Part shown: positions 23,200 to 35,346 of the stretch, one piece after another | Position numbering within the stretch: the stretch's first letter is position 1 | Layout: each line of letters opens with the position of its first letter | Assembly: GCA_002900995.3 (NCBI GenBank) | Contig: CM035307.1 | Coordinates: 2,232,001 to 2,296,000, forward strand | DNA length: 64,000 nucleotides | Source: Ganoderma boninense | Taxonomy: Eukaryota; Basidiomycota; Agaricomycetes; Polyporales; Polyporaceae | Direction of reading: 5' to 3' | Made by a program: the position numbers and the translations under genes | The notes under the pieces: model-generated | Database searches by the model: none | What the model was told of the DNA's origin: nothing | Seen by the model: only the letters and a program-made list of their open reading frames with translations

Positions 23200-24311
23200 T
23201 AGCACTGACACTGGTTCGGAGCCACTAGTCAGCGATAAGCGTATATTATACAAAGCAAACAGCATAATCGATGACAGACCGTTCTCGGGAAGCTCTGACG
23301 GAGCTCCGGACCCGTGGCACAACAGATTGGGAGCGTAGGGCTGAGCTCGAAGCATAATGGTCTCCAATTGATGACATGTACAAGGCAAGCCAGGGCACCT
23401 GCTATACCAATGTCGGAGACACGAGCGGGTTGGTGTCACATAAGCTACCTACGGGACGAAGCGTGTTACAAGGAGGGGCGGGCGAATAGTAGTGACGGGC
23501 AAGGTGGCTTCGTCCAGGTTGCGGGAGGGAAGGAAGGGGGAGGGGAGTGTGTTAAAGGGATCACAAAGGCGAAGGTAAGAAACGACTGAAAAGGAGATAC
23601 GTGTGTGTATGTATGGGGTTTTCTGGGTTTTGCGTATGTTTTTGTGCGTTTGTGATCAATGCAGCAGAACAGACGTGAGGTAAAAAACCAGAAAGAGACG
23701 AGCGGGAGGAGAGCGACGTGAAACAACATTAGGGTAGGCGGAACGTGAATGTACGGTTAGGTATTCTGTACACGAGGGAGACCGATAATGGAGACGGCGA
23801 TATCGAACAGCGAGGAAGCAGGACCGTCCAACGTTCGGTAATGCTGATATACGGCGCCATAGGTCATTCGACAGTGGCAGGTGCTCCCCGGCGCAAGACA
23901 GGCAGGTCACATAGCGACTCTGGCCCCAATCGTGCCGATAGTAGTGAGAATAGATACGAACTGCGATGATGTCGATGTTAAACGGGCATTGGAGCGTGGA
24001 ATGGGGCAATCCGAGAGACAGGATGGATATGTCGTGAAGAGTGGAGAGCCCGGGTAGAGAAACGATGTTATGATGCGAGAGACATGGGGGAAAACCGTGA
24101 CCGACGGATGCGGGAGACTGGCGCGAGATAGAGAGTGGCGGGGAAGCGACCCCACGCTTGCGTGGAGAAGCTCGAGTGGGTGGGGGATGATACACCAGAG
24201 GCCAACGGAGACAGAGTATTATAATGAATGATGCGTGGAAGGTACCGAGAACGAGAAGCTGGTGCAACTATCTAAATCTCCGTTGCGATTCTAGACACAT
24301 GTTGTACAACC
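23200..24311. other. Gene-free interval 3' of the cyclin gene
   Basis: About 1.1 kb with no supported gene. A minus-strand frame at 23656-24267 is open but has biased, non-family composition and no splice or homology support. The interval probably holds the cyclin 3' UTR and flanking spacer. Confidence 0.5.
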
Positions 24312-26770
24312 TCACACCTTCAGCGAAGGTCGATGGTGAGGACCAAATGGGCGGTCATAGGAAGTCGGGAACCCCACGCGATCGTAGGTGCTCCAGTGAG
24401 AGGGGACATAATGAGCCTCGGTAGCGCGGACGTTGCTGTACTGATGATCGAACCGTGTCTGTGAGTACGATCGCAAGCGAGCAGGCACTTGGTCTGCAAT
24501 CGCCTGGCTATAGGAGAGGGACTGAGAGCGCGCGTGCCCGTGCGGTGCAGCGGGGATGGCGTACCCGTATTCGAAGCCCGGAACAGGGACGTGGAAGACC
24601 GGCGGGGCGAAAACAGGAGGCCGACTGATAGGCTCCTGCGCCATCATGTAACCGCCCATTGACCATGACGCATGATGCATATCAATCGGAGGTGGGAAGG
24701 GAGGAGGCGCAGGGGCCAAAGGAGCATGCGACAGTGGCTGGGGAGCGACATACTGTCCATGGACGCGGGAAGCATCACGAACTATAGGTTCGTCCCCAGC
24801 AGGACTCCACTTGGCCGGCGGCGGAAGGGTACGCTCGGGTAACTTGACGAAAGGGTCGAAGTCGAAGTTGGAAGACCGATGATTCATGCGCCTCCTCGGC
24901 AGGTACTCCTCTCTCAGAGGACCATCCTCGTCGAGATCAATCTCGAGGACATCATCCAAGTAGGCCTCCTCGTAGCCAACGGGTTCCTTCTTCTGGTCGA
25001 GTGCAACAAAGACGGGGAGAGGAGGAACCGTGCAAGTCTGTGAGTTGCTTCCACCACAAGCGCATTCGACTGGGCGAGCGTTGACAAGCATCTCGATGGC
25101 TCCACGCACTATGTTGTGCGGGCTGGTGGAGGGCCGTGAAATTGGTTGCGGGAACATTGGCGACGACAAGGCTTGGTGGTACGCCATGATGTCCGACATC
25201 CACGTTGACCATTGCTCCGTTGTGATGGAAAGGTCATATTTGAAGATGTCGAGAGCAAGAGCTTCCAGACGGTTCAAGGACCGGATGGGGACGTTCGAGA
25301 TCGTGTGCCTAAAAACCTGATCAGAAACTCGAATTTGTGCAGAGATTGAACCGTAAGACATACCAAGTCTTGTTGGAGAAGGTATGGTCGTCCAGCCACT
25401 TGTTAGCCAACATGCATCCCAGCAAGATCAAGCGGAAAGGCGCATAAGCCTCGATGAGCTCCCTGTCGGTCCCGAGGTGGGCGTCTCCAAGAAGCTCCGC
25501 GCGGAACAGCATCTCCTTCATATGCCCAGGGCCGAGGCCAACAGGCCCGAAGAACACGGGCAACCGGACAATGTACCACAAGGCGAGGAAAATTGCGGAC
25601 GGCTGCAGCAATGTGGACAGCAGCATGGAGTGCGTGGACGTGATCAGGTGGGTAGGGGGGGAGCTAGGATAATGCTTGATAAACGCCCTGTAAGTGGGAA
25701 TTGTGAGCATCGGAGGCGCAATGGATAACAGAAGAAACTACTCACGCTGGCTGGGCATACTCGGGGGAGAGGCGCAAGCCCGTCGTGCAGACCTTCCAGA
25801 CGTAGCCGACGATCCACTCTGACAAAGGGGCTGCCAGCTTCTTGTAGGCAGCTGTGGCGACAGGCGCCACAACGGAGTCGACGACGGGTACTTGCTGGAC
25901 AGCCTGGTCCGCGGGATAGGTTTGGCACTGGTAGCAGGACGCATGGTAACCATCGTGAACGGCGTAGGCTTGGGTAACGTCGACATGGCGGTTGCGCTGC
26001 AACGCGGGGATAAGCTGGGTCTCGGCGGCGATGGCGTTCTCGACGTATTGCGTAAACGGAGTCGCTGGTCCGATGGGACTCGACCCAGGGTCAGGCCCAT
26101 CCGCTGCCTCGGGCGAGAAACTTCCCGGAACCTGAGGAGAACAGTCTTCAAGAACAGGACTGAACATGCCTCTCTCGTAGCAGGACTCCGCCATAGAGTT
26201 CGGCACCGAGTAGGAGCGAGCGATGCCGCCGACGGAGTAGTCCATGGCGTGCGGAGGACTGTCGAGAGTCATACTGTCATGCTGCTTCTCCTCGACGGCA
26301 CAGAAGCCCGCAGCATAAGCGCCGTCTTCGCTCCGCCAGTCTTGCATAGCGGTAGGATAGCCACTCATCTCCTCATCCATCTCTTCAGGGGGTGGATACA
26401 TGGTGTCGTAAGCCTGCGATTGGGGCTGGGCTGAACAGACGGGCGGAATGCAAGCTTGCGCAAGCTCTCCTTTAATGACCGAGACGTCGTCCGCAACGGT
26501 CAACCCTTCGTTAAAACCCTGAGGCAAGGCGTGAGGGCGGATAGAGTCGTCCTCCCAGACACGACGGGGCTTGTTTCTCCTCCAGGAAGGAAGCGAGCTG
26601 ATCCACTCCTCCCTCGTCGCGAAGGACGGTGGGGGTCCCTGGGGCGGGAGAGGTAAGGAGTGGGTTAGGTGTTGGAAAACGGAAGATTTGCTATCGGGCT
26701 GGAGGGGATGATTGATCTTGATCACGGGATGAGCGGGCTGCTTGATGTAGACGGGTACGGGAACTGGCAT
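24312..26770 (-). CDS. Cyclin-domain protein (PHO80/PCL-like)
   Basis: Probable cyclin partner of a Pho85-type CDK. The cyclin fold is spread over three exons: YIVRLPVFFGPVGLGPGH, then APFRLILLGCMLANKWLDDH (the conserved core helix with Lys-Trp-Asp/Glu character), and RSLNRLEALALDIFKYDLSI with QWSTWMSDI. It is preceded by ~330 residues and followed by ~220 residues of Pro/Ser-rich, Tyr-rich low-complexity sequence, which is common in fungal Pho80-like cyclins. The frame stays open upstream to 27220, but the Met at 26770 (MPVPVPVYIKQPAHP) is the more natural start; the region before it is C/T-rich and may be 5' UTR. Which CDK it binds, and whether it acts in phosphate, cell-cycle or polarity control, is not visible. 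Divergent from FAR11. Confidence 0.75.
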
Positions 26771-27565
26771 CTGCAAGAGAAAAAGAGAAGGAGGAAAGCC
26801 ACAAGCGTCCGCACGACCGGGAGGAGGGGCAGAAGCTATGGCGTTGGAGCCGGGGGCTGCGGCGTGGATTGAAGGGGCTTGAGGCCGGTCGTAAAGTAGG
26901 TCGTAAAAAGAGACAGAGGAAGGCGGGGGGACCGAGAGACGATAACGCTGGGATGGTGGGGTCGAAGTGGCAAACGCGCAGCGAAGGCGTGCCTTTTGGG
27001 ATGCTCGACGAGAGAAGGAGGGGATCAGGCAGACTGTGGCCGTTGCTCCTTCCCGACCGTCAAAAGTATCGCTGGCGGGGATGAACGCCCTCTCCTGAGT
27101 CGACGCCGTCGCAATCGCCTGTCGCGAGAGAAGGGGGGGGAGACTGGAGACGATGGACCGACGAGGAAGGGAGGGTCGATCCTGGGGGGCCAATGTCGTC
27201 GTGGCTTGAGGGGAAAACAACCGCCCTCGCTCTTTCTCTCCCCAGGCTGCTTATGTCAGCAGCTCTCTTTCGGGCCATCCGCGCTTGCTCCGTCCGCGCC
27301 CACTCTGCCGCCCTTCACTCGCTCTCCGTGCCAGTCCCCGTCCGCCGTGTGCCCTGCGTCGTAATACGCCTCCCCCGGCCCTGCCCCGTAGCCCGGTCAC
27401 AGCCACGCACCCTCCATCGTGCCATCCTCGTTCCCGGGCCCCCACCCGCAAGCCCGAGTCAGACCCGCCTGCTAGCCGTCCCCGCTTCACTCTTACTTAA
27501 CCCCGCACGCGTCCCCTCGCGCCCCGGCAGACCACAGCCGCCGCTTCCTCTCAGCACCGGCCAAC

Positions 27566-30500
27566 ATGGTACTGTCTCAGATATCCTCGTTCTTCGCCAG
27601 TGCGCGCGACGTTAACCCGCCCAATGCCCAGCAAGGAGTCGGCCTCGACTCCATCACCCTCGGCCAGCTCAAGGCCATGGTCGGCTCCGCTCCAAAACCA
27701 AAGGTGAGCATCCTTCTCACACTCCCCGACCCACCCTTACCAATCAATACGCGTCTAATACATACGAACATGTAGCAATCATATTACGACTTCCGATACG
27801 ACGACGAGGACCATGTTCTCAACGAGATCGAGGAATTCTATTCATACGTTGAGATGCCACAGGTGGCGGAAAACCTCAAGGCATGGGAGGGCTCGTTCGC
27901 CGGTGGTGCGTGTATGCACTCGCACAGCTGTGGGATCCCCTGACACATCACAGAATGGACCTCCAGCCCGTTCGCACAGCGTAAAGCGCACGTCCAAGTC
28001 CTCCTGGAGAGCTTGGAACATCGCGACGCTGAGATCCGTTTTACAAACGCGCGCCGTCTGTTTTACGTCCTTCAGGGTGAGAGAGATCATGATGCATTCA
28101 TCTCCATGCTATTGCCTCACCTCCCATTCAGGCACCTTTGCCGAAACCACGTCCCCGGAGGATCAACTGCACTGGATTATCGAGAATTGCAAAGTCGTCC
28201 GTGCTGCGAACGGTTTAAGCAACATCGTTGAAGCTATCAAGATTGCAAGCTCCAAGCATGATCTCCTTTGGTAACTGCGTCTCTGAACCGGTGTTGAACA
28301 GTCATCTCACGCGTTCTATAGCAGCCTATCCGACGCTGATGCGGCGCATTTTAACATTTCTCCACAGGAGAAAGCGGACTTCATGGAAGAGGTCACAACG
28401 GAGCTTTCCGTGTATCTAGGCATGCTGTATCACATGGTCGAGGTCTTCAAGGGTCATGATGACTTCGCTGACGAGCTGAGTGAGCGATGCCGTTTGCCGA
28501 CACTGTACGACGCTGATCCCCTTCTCCGCGACCACAGTGAGCCTGGAACCTCCATTACCAGTCTATCTATTCAATGTCGTCGCGGGGTTGCGGGATAAAA
28601 GCGCCAAGGGGTACCCTGTGAAGAAAGTAAGCACCTTCTCATGACTCATAATGCTATCGGATAAAGCCTCATGGTCTCCTCTTTAGCTCCTTTTGGTTCT
28701 TTGGAAGACGATCCTGACGTGTTGCGGCGGTATTCGCGAACTGGCCTCCGTCAAGAAGCTGACTCGAGAACTCGCCGGGTTGTCAGCGGTTCCGGACGAA
28801 GGTACTTTGACCGCGTCCTCCTACATCACATCTGAGCCTGACTGTGCGATAGTGGTTCCTATCAAGGCGTCTCCGATTGACCTTGAGTTGTTCCGGCAAG
28901 AAATTTCTGTGAAGTACGCGACGTTCAACCCTCAGGCGGTGAGGGCGCCAGCGTCGACCCCTGTGGCCACCGCTAAGCTCTCACAAGCATATTCACCCAT
29001 TCCCGTTCGCCACCACTATGACCATGATGGCAGCGATTCGCATCAGGATCAATCGCAGAGCGGTATGCCACACACATATAACGTCTCTCAGCCCGGATCC
29101 TCGTTCCGTTCCATGCCCCAACCGGCTACACCGGCACCTTCGCCGCCGCCATCCCCAAAGCCCAAGAAGCAGCAGTTCCAGACGGACCAGAACCGTCCAT
29201 TCCTCTTCCCCTTCTCTAGGTCGCGCATTGGGTACAATGACTCGCGGCTAGTTCCTTTCGCTATCGACGAGGCGGACAAACTATATGCCAAGCATATGTA
29301 CGTGAGTCTGTCCCTGTGGCAGATGTGGAAGACTCGCGAAGAGTGTATGACCGTCGAGAGCGGTCTGGAGTTTCTTCCAGGAGCCGAGCGGCCTTCGGAG
29401 CCCAAGATTCCACCTATCGTGAGCCTATCTATACTCGAGCTCCCCGAATGATGGTGAGAAATTCCTGATGAACGGATCTAGTCGCCTCAACTAGACGAAG
29501 AGGCCAGCGAGAAATTGCCCGACATGGTCATTTTGGATGCCAAGATAGCAGAAGCCGAAAAGGCCATCGCGGAGGGCGAGACGACAACTGAGAAGCGCCA
29601 TGCCATGGATCGCAAGGAGGACCTTATGCGCTTGAAAAGGGTAGAGCAGATCTATGTCCGTACCCTTGCTCCGCAGACGCTCGATTCTGTGCCTTACGAG
29701 TTCCGCAGAGCGCAGTTCTGCCAGTCTTGGGCGGATGGGTCCTCGTGTTGCTCAAACTCTTACTGGCGACTGTGTCAACTGCGAACGGCGTTCCGCCACA
29801 TTCTGGTACGGGTACTGGATATCCGCCTGGCGTCGTATCTCGTTAGTCTTTCGTGGTCTCCTGCGGCTGATGCCCAGAATAGCTGACGTCCCGCAGCTCT
29901 TGAGCAGCCGCCTCCGAAGCCTGCAACCCTCGATGAGACAGATGTAACACGTCATCGCGAGATCACTTCAAAAGCTGTCTCAGCCATCCTGCTTCTGACC
30001 CTGAAATGGTTCAAGATGTCTCGTGAGTGATGACAGTCTCATCCAACAAGTTCCGGAAGTTTCACATGTGCGCAGATGTGATGAAATTCCATCACCTTGG
30101 GCAGCTGCTGTTGGACACCAACTGTCTGTTATTGATCTTGAAGATTTTTGGACTGCAGGAAGTTTCAACAGCGGTAGTCTCCAGAGCAGATGCTCCTGAA
30201 CACAAGTAAGTTTGGGCGCACCGTCATAAATCAACAGTCGTTTATCGGTTTTTCCCCTCTGTCAGCTTCTTTCGATACTGCCAGACCCGATTCGCCCGGC
30301 AGCCGGACACCGGTGGCTTGTCAGAAGATCACATGCAGCGCGCGTCACGGCAGACGACCGTGCGGACGACGACTCTCCCGAACGGACAGAAACATGTGGA
30401 GGAGGTGGACCTGTTGACTGACTTCTCGTGGCGTAATTTCTTCTCCACGATCAACTTCGCCAAGATCATGCAGAAGCTTTCCAAGCACAGGTCGCATCGC

Positions 30501-31859
30501 ATACGCATGCTTGTGCAATACAAGAGCTCTGTGAGTGCCCATTCCGTCACAGTTCGGGTCTCTCGTGAACTACGTACCTCTGCCAAGCGAGACGTACGGT
30601 GCCGTTAACCCCACGCGGCGACACGCCTCTACCCTCAATGTGGATGCTTCGCTGACAGGTGTCGGCGGTAATTATAGGCTGTGTTGAAGCGGATATTGAA
30701 AGTGCAGCACCCCATGCTGCAGCTGCATGTCCTCAAGTTGATCAAAAGTCAAGTTCCATTCTGTGGTCGGAAGTGGCGGCAGTGTAAGTCTTGTGTCGCG
30801 TTTCTCTCGGCAGTTTGCTGAGTTACGGATACACCCCCACTCGCATACAGCGAATATGCAGGTCATCACATCTATTTACTTGAACTGCAGGCCCGACCTC
30901 CGTGATGAATGGCTTACAGGCATCGAAGTCGACGATGTGTACGACGCGCAGGTTGGTAGTGGGCTTCGTGAAGCAGTCAAAGTTCGCATTTGATTACGTC
31001 ATTTTTCAGGCTCAAGAACAAGCATTGCGACACCTTGTGAAGTTCTGTACGTACAGGCGTCCTTCTCGTCTGCCGCACGCAAGCAGCTGATGTGTTTCCA
31101 GACAACAACAAGCGATATGGCGTTCAGACCACAGTGCAGGCGAACGCGCATAGGCGAGCCGCGAGCCTGTCGCATCACCTCGAGGGTCTCCACCCTGGAC
31201 CTGAGCTTTCAGGGATGCTTCGTCCGGTCCAGACACCGAACACGGTCGACGCGGACGTCTTCCCGCCGCTTCGGGCACAAACGACCGAACAGTCTATCTT
31301 CCTGCCGTATGTGACGGAAGACATAGCCTTCGAAGAAGAGTACGAGGAATACCTCCGGTGGTCGGAGACTTCGGACACCAGCGCTCAGGGTCATCCGCGT
31401 GGGCGCGCCTGCCTGAGCTGGTGCACGACCTTGCGGACAACATCAGCGACAGCGAGAGCATCGTCTCGATCGGCGAGCTGGGCGAGGACGCCCGCCTGGA
31501 TACCGCGAAGGAGACGCGCGACGTCCCTGACGAGAACGTGAACAACTGGGAGGTCAGTGTGTTTGGCTGGGCCTGCCTGGCCGTCCATCATGGATTGCGT
31601 CACTGACGATCGTCTCGAAATCCTCCAGCACATGAGCCCGAAGACGATGGCTGCGCTGACGAAATCGCCAGCGCATGGGCGCAGATCGAGCTCTGGGGGC
31701 TCGAAATTCCGGCCTGTTATGGGGGAATTCAATCTGGATACGGACAGTGCTGTCGACGATACTGAAGAGGACGAACAATATGGACCGATGCCAAAGGACT
31801 CCTCCAGTCCGTTCCAGCCCAGCGGCAGCGTGGACGAAGTCGAATACGCATACGGGTGA
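27566..31859 (+). CDS. FAR11: STRIPAK complex subunit FAR11 / STRIP homolog
   Basis: Scaffold subunit of the striatin-interacting phosphatase and kinase complex at the ER/nuclear envelope, acting in cell-cycle arrest, hyphal fusion and fruiting-body development in fungi. Domains: N1221-like N-terminal half (DFRYDDEDHVLNEIEEFY, SLEHRDAEIRFTNARR, GTFAETTSPEDQLHWI, CGGIRELASVKKLTREL) and the DUF3402-like C-terminal half (VLKRILKVQHPMLQLHVLKL, QVPFCGRKW, MQVITSIYLNCRPDLRDEW, DFSWRNFFSTINF). A Pro/Ser-rich linker lies near 28940-29180. An apparent frame change near 29710 disappears with a 53-nt intron at 29656-29708. The terminal exon ends VDEVEYAYG then TGA at 31859; splicing of a GTGAGC donor there would extend the transcript by a few bases to a TAA at about 31922. 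Gene order and strand make it divergent from the cyclin gene and convergent with DPH1. Confidence 0.92.
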
Positions 31860-32172
31860 GCTGAGCGTTTCAGGGCGTACCCGGACATGGGGAGACTCAC
31901 TTCATTTCTCATTACAGGGTTTAATGTGGATGGTCAGGTACCATGTAAGACTTGCAGTGCATTGTGGCTTGTGTATCATACTGAGGAGCCTCCGGACATG
32001 GAGACTGGACTTAGTCTCGGCTGCGTTATGTGTGACTACATCCTCTTTGGAATTGAGTAATGAGCGCGCCGTCCCTGACTATGCCAGTAGAGGGTGTTCG
32101 ACATTGTCCACGTCATGATGCTACATGTTAGCCATAAGGATACATCGCGAGGTCCATGCAACTACCACGGGC

Positions 32173-34022
32173 TCAATACATCGCTTTCGTCCTCGCGACA
32201 GCCCACGGACTACCCGCAGAATAGAAGTCCATCGGATACGTCCCGCCCGTTCTCGCCCTCTCCCTGATATCACCGTCTCCATCCTTCATCCATCCGGCTG
32301 CCTTCCCGACCGCAACTGCGGTCTCGTAAGGGCTCAGGAGGGGCCGTCCGAACGCGTGGCCCCAGTCGATCGACAGGCGCGGGCACGAGGTCTGCACGAA
32401 CGCCGCGACGTGCGCGCCGAAGAGAGCAAGCTTCGCCGGGGAGAGCTCGGAGAGGAGGATCGGCACGTACGGGATGGGCCGCGGGGCCCCCGCGAGCTGC
32501 TGCGTTATCGCGCGCAGCTGCCGGAAGCTACCCTGGCGGCCCAGCGTGCCGAGGATGAGGCCCCACAGCGGCATATTGTCGGAGGGGGACGGTGGCGAGT
32601 GGCCGTGCGGGACGGAGTTACGGTCTGGGGTAGCAGGAGGCGAAGGAAGGTATGACTCTGCCTGGGATTGAGACGGGGACTGAGGGTACGTAGCGATGCT
32701 GCGCCGAGCGGTTTGGACGGCGTCGTCGCGGATAGTGCGCATCTCGACGTGATTATATCGTTCGCGCGTGAGCTTCTTGGAATAGGGGTCATAGCGGAAC
32801 GCTGGGACAGTGGGGTTCGCGATCATGATTGATTCGAGGTGGAACCGTCCATCGCCAAGGTATCTAATAGAGAAGGAGTGAGATTATGGTGATGCTGTAT
32901 GCACTGAGAACAGCTCACAGGAGCGCATCGACCTCATTCAGTTGGGGAGCAGTGCACCCGAGAATCTCCCCAGGAGATAGCGGTTTGGACCGCGGTATTG
33001 ATATGTCGTATTTTCCCGTCCATAGGCGAGGCTTGCCCAAGGACAGGTGGGCATCACTTGATTCCGCAACAGGACCTTCGATGAGGCCAGCAGGTAATTT
33101 TGGAATGTCAATGTCAGCACAGTCGTTTGACAACTCGTCCTTGAGATGGGATAACGCAGAGACGAATTGGATCGTCGACACCATGGCCAACCGGGTGAGT
33201 CCTTGGGGGGAATCGGAGGGGCTAGAACTCAGAGATTCGGGAGGTTCTGTAGGAGAGCCTTCCCCCGACGATGGACCTTCTATTCGAAGATGTCCGCCAG
33301 ACACTAACAGCTGTCCGACGGGAATCTTCGCATTTTGTTCTTCCGAGTCAAGTAAAGATTCGTGAAACCGTTGACGATCATTGGGAAAGTTGAGACGGAT
33401 AGTTTGGACGAGGTGCGTTGCGTCGATTGCGATCTCGACAAACACGTAGAGGGTCTTGATTGTTGTTTGGTCGATTGGAACTTGAGCGAAGTGAGATGGG
33501 TATCTGCAAGTGAGCGGTGCGAGACTCACCGAGACAGCTATGGCCATAATGCACGAGCATGTCGCAGCCCAAGGCGACGGCTGTGTAGTCATCAATGCAG
33601 CAAGCACCGTAGGTGACATCTCCCATAATAACGGTGAGGGCATTCGTGAAACTGAACACATTTCTACGATTCAGAAGATGTACGGAGCATGAGAGAAAGA
33701 CTGCGCACCGCTCTATGATATCCGCGATGGCACATGCGAACATCTGAAGACCCTCGGGCATCTGCAAGGCGACCATCGTCGCCTGGTTCTTGCGAACATG
33801 ATGTATGGTTTTGTGAACCTCGAAGGAGTAGTTTGAAGGCAATTTTTTGATAGCAGCGTTTAGTTGCACGTCGTTCAAGATGTCTTGGGGTATCTGATTC
33901 GCGACGGTCGGAGCGTGCCCAGGCTTGGAAGGGGTTGCACTCTTGCTACCCACAAAGCGCTTCCGCGGCTTCGTTGCGTTCTTTGTGGCCGGTGGGGTCG
34001 AGGGCCCCGCAACATCAGGCAT
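32173..34022 (-). CDS. DPH1: 2-(3-amino-3-carboxypropyl)histidine synthase subunit 1
   Basis: Non-canonical radical-SAM subunit that, with DPH2, transfers the aminocarboxypropyl group of S-adenosylmethionine to a histidine of elongation factor 2, the first step of diphthamide synthesis. Seen: [110 protein letters not shown], and [22 protein letters not shown]. Cysteines in GACC, GCTAP and SCPRLS match the three cluster-binding positions of the family. A low-complexity insert lies in the C-terminal third (about 32570-32690). The start at 34022 is the first Met and gives the usual short basic leader. Convergent with FAR11; divergent from the RNPS1-like gene by 257 bp. The DPH6 gene, the last step of the same pathway, is in this window too. 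Confidence 0.95.
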
Positions 34023-34279
34023 GATATTGGGGAATGGGAGAGAGGAATGGATTCACGCTTCAAGCTGAGGCTGGCCACAGTCGAGAGATCTTGCCGATAG
34101 GACGCTAAGTAGTGACGTACCCGTGACAGATGGCAAGCGTGACAGCCGTCAGCAGCGCGGGCTCTGTCGCTTCCAAGTTGGCCTCAGACTTCAGTTGGAC
34201 TCTGGGTCGCACTCGGAGTTGCTCGCTGCGCTCACATCTTTCGGCTTCGCTCCTATTTCTCGTCGACTTCTCTTCCATC

Positions 34280-35209
34280 ATGTCTGTTCGTGGCAGGTCT
34301 CTTTCCCCACGCCCTCTAAGAGATGAAGATGTCGACATGGACGGGTCACCCCCACCCAACTCGAATGCAAAAGTCGTCATTGTCACCAACCTCACTCGCA
34401 ATGTGATGGGGCCCCACCTCCAAGCAATATTCGGGTTTTATGGCGAAATAGTAAAAGTTGACCTTCCCGTGTACGGCAAATGTGAGTAGCTGCCTGTCCT
34501 ATGAAGAATGTGGTGGAGCTTAACACGCTTCATCGTAGCTGGTCAAAACAGAGGCAAAGCTGCCCTCGAATTCCTCGACTCTGCGTCCGCACACAAGGCT
34601 GTTTCACACATGGACGGAGGCCAGCTCGACGGCGCGATTGTCAAGGTCGAGCTCTCCGAACTTCCTGTACGCTCTCGCTCGCGGTCCCGTTCGCGCTCTC
34701 CTCGGCCCCCGCCTCGCCCGCGCTACGGCCGCGGTCCCAAGTCCATTTCCCGCTCACCTTCTCGCTCGCGCTCCCCTCCACCTCGTGGAGGCGGTGGCGG
34801 ACGCCGTGGCGGCTATGGGCCACGCTACAACGACGACTACCGCCGTCCACCACCCCCCGGCCGCAGGCCCCCTCCGTACCGCCGCTTCTCTCGTTCGCGC
34901 TCACCACGGTCCCGCTCACCCCCGCGCCGTGGTGGGGACCGTCTTGCCCCGAGGCGGAGGTCGCCGAGCTACGAGCGGGGCGGTACCGGCTACCGCGGCC
35001 GCTCGAGGAGCTATTCTGTCGCATCCAGCCGCTCGCGCACGCGCTCCCTTACGCCTCGTTCTCGCTCACCACGCTCTCGCAGTCGTTCGTTCTACTCTTC
35101 GTCCGCGTACTCCCGTAGCAGGAGCCGTTCGAGGTCACCCAGCCGGGCCCGCAGAAGCTACAGCCGCGACGACATCCGGGATAGCCGGTCCAGGTCGCCC
35201 AGAGATTGA
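34280..35209 (+). CDS. RNPS1-like SR protein (RRM plus RS domain)
   Basis: Nuclear RNA-binding protein. One RRM spans about residues 30-105: KVVIVTNLTRNVMGPHL, IFGFYGEIVKVDLPV, then after an intron (about 34482-34538) GQNRGKAALEFLDSASAHKA and GAIVKVELSEL. The C-terminal ~130 residues are dense in Arg-Ser, with Gly/Pro-rich interruptions. RRM followed by RS domain, with this RRM sequence style, is closest to RNPS1, an exon-junction-complex-associated splicing activator. The start (MSVRGRSLSPRP) has an SR-type leader. The stop is TGA at 35207-35209. It starts 257 bp from DPH1 in the opposite direction and converges with NPC1, with only 137 bp between stops. RNPS1 identity is inferred from architecture; other SR-type RRM proteins cannot be fully excluded. 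Confidence 0.85.
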
Positions 35210-35346
35210 GTCTTCAAAATTCTGGCAGGTTTCATGCTGTCTATATTTCTGTTATGCCTAGGTACTTCATGCACAAAAAAATCCGTGTAAAACCGTCCAG
35301 TATATCAGTGCGCTACTCTAAATGTACATATTATCTAGTGAGATGG

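Noticed and set aside
23656..24267. 203-residue open frame on the minus strand
   Set aside because: Composition is Ser/Pro/Arg-rich without any recognisable motif, and it lies where the cyclin 3' UTR is expected. A long open frame in GC-rich DNA is weak evidence alone.
26771..27220. N-terminal extension of the cyclin frame
   Set aside because: The extension has biased composition and no conserved features. The Met at 26770 begins a more typical sequence, and the interval is likely 5' UTR.
29650..29715. Apparent frameshift in FAR11
   Set aside because: A 53-nt intron at 29656-29708 restores the frame (EQIY joined to SAVLPVLGGWV).
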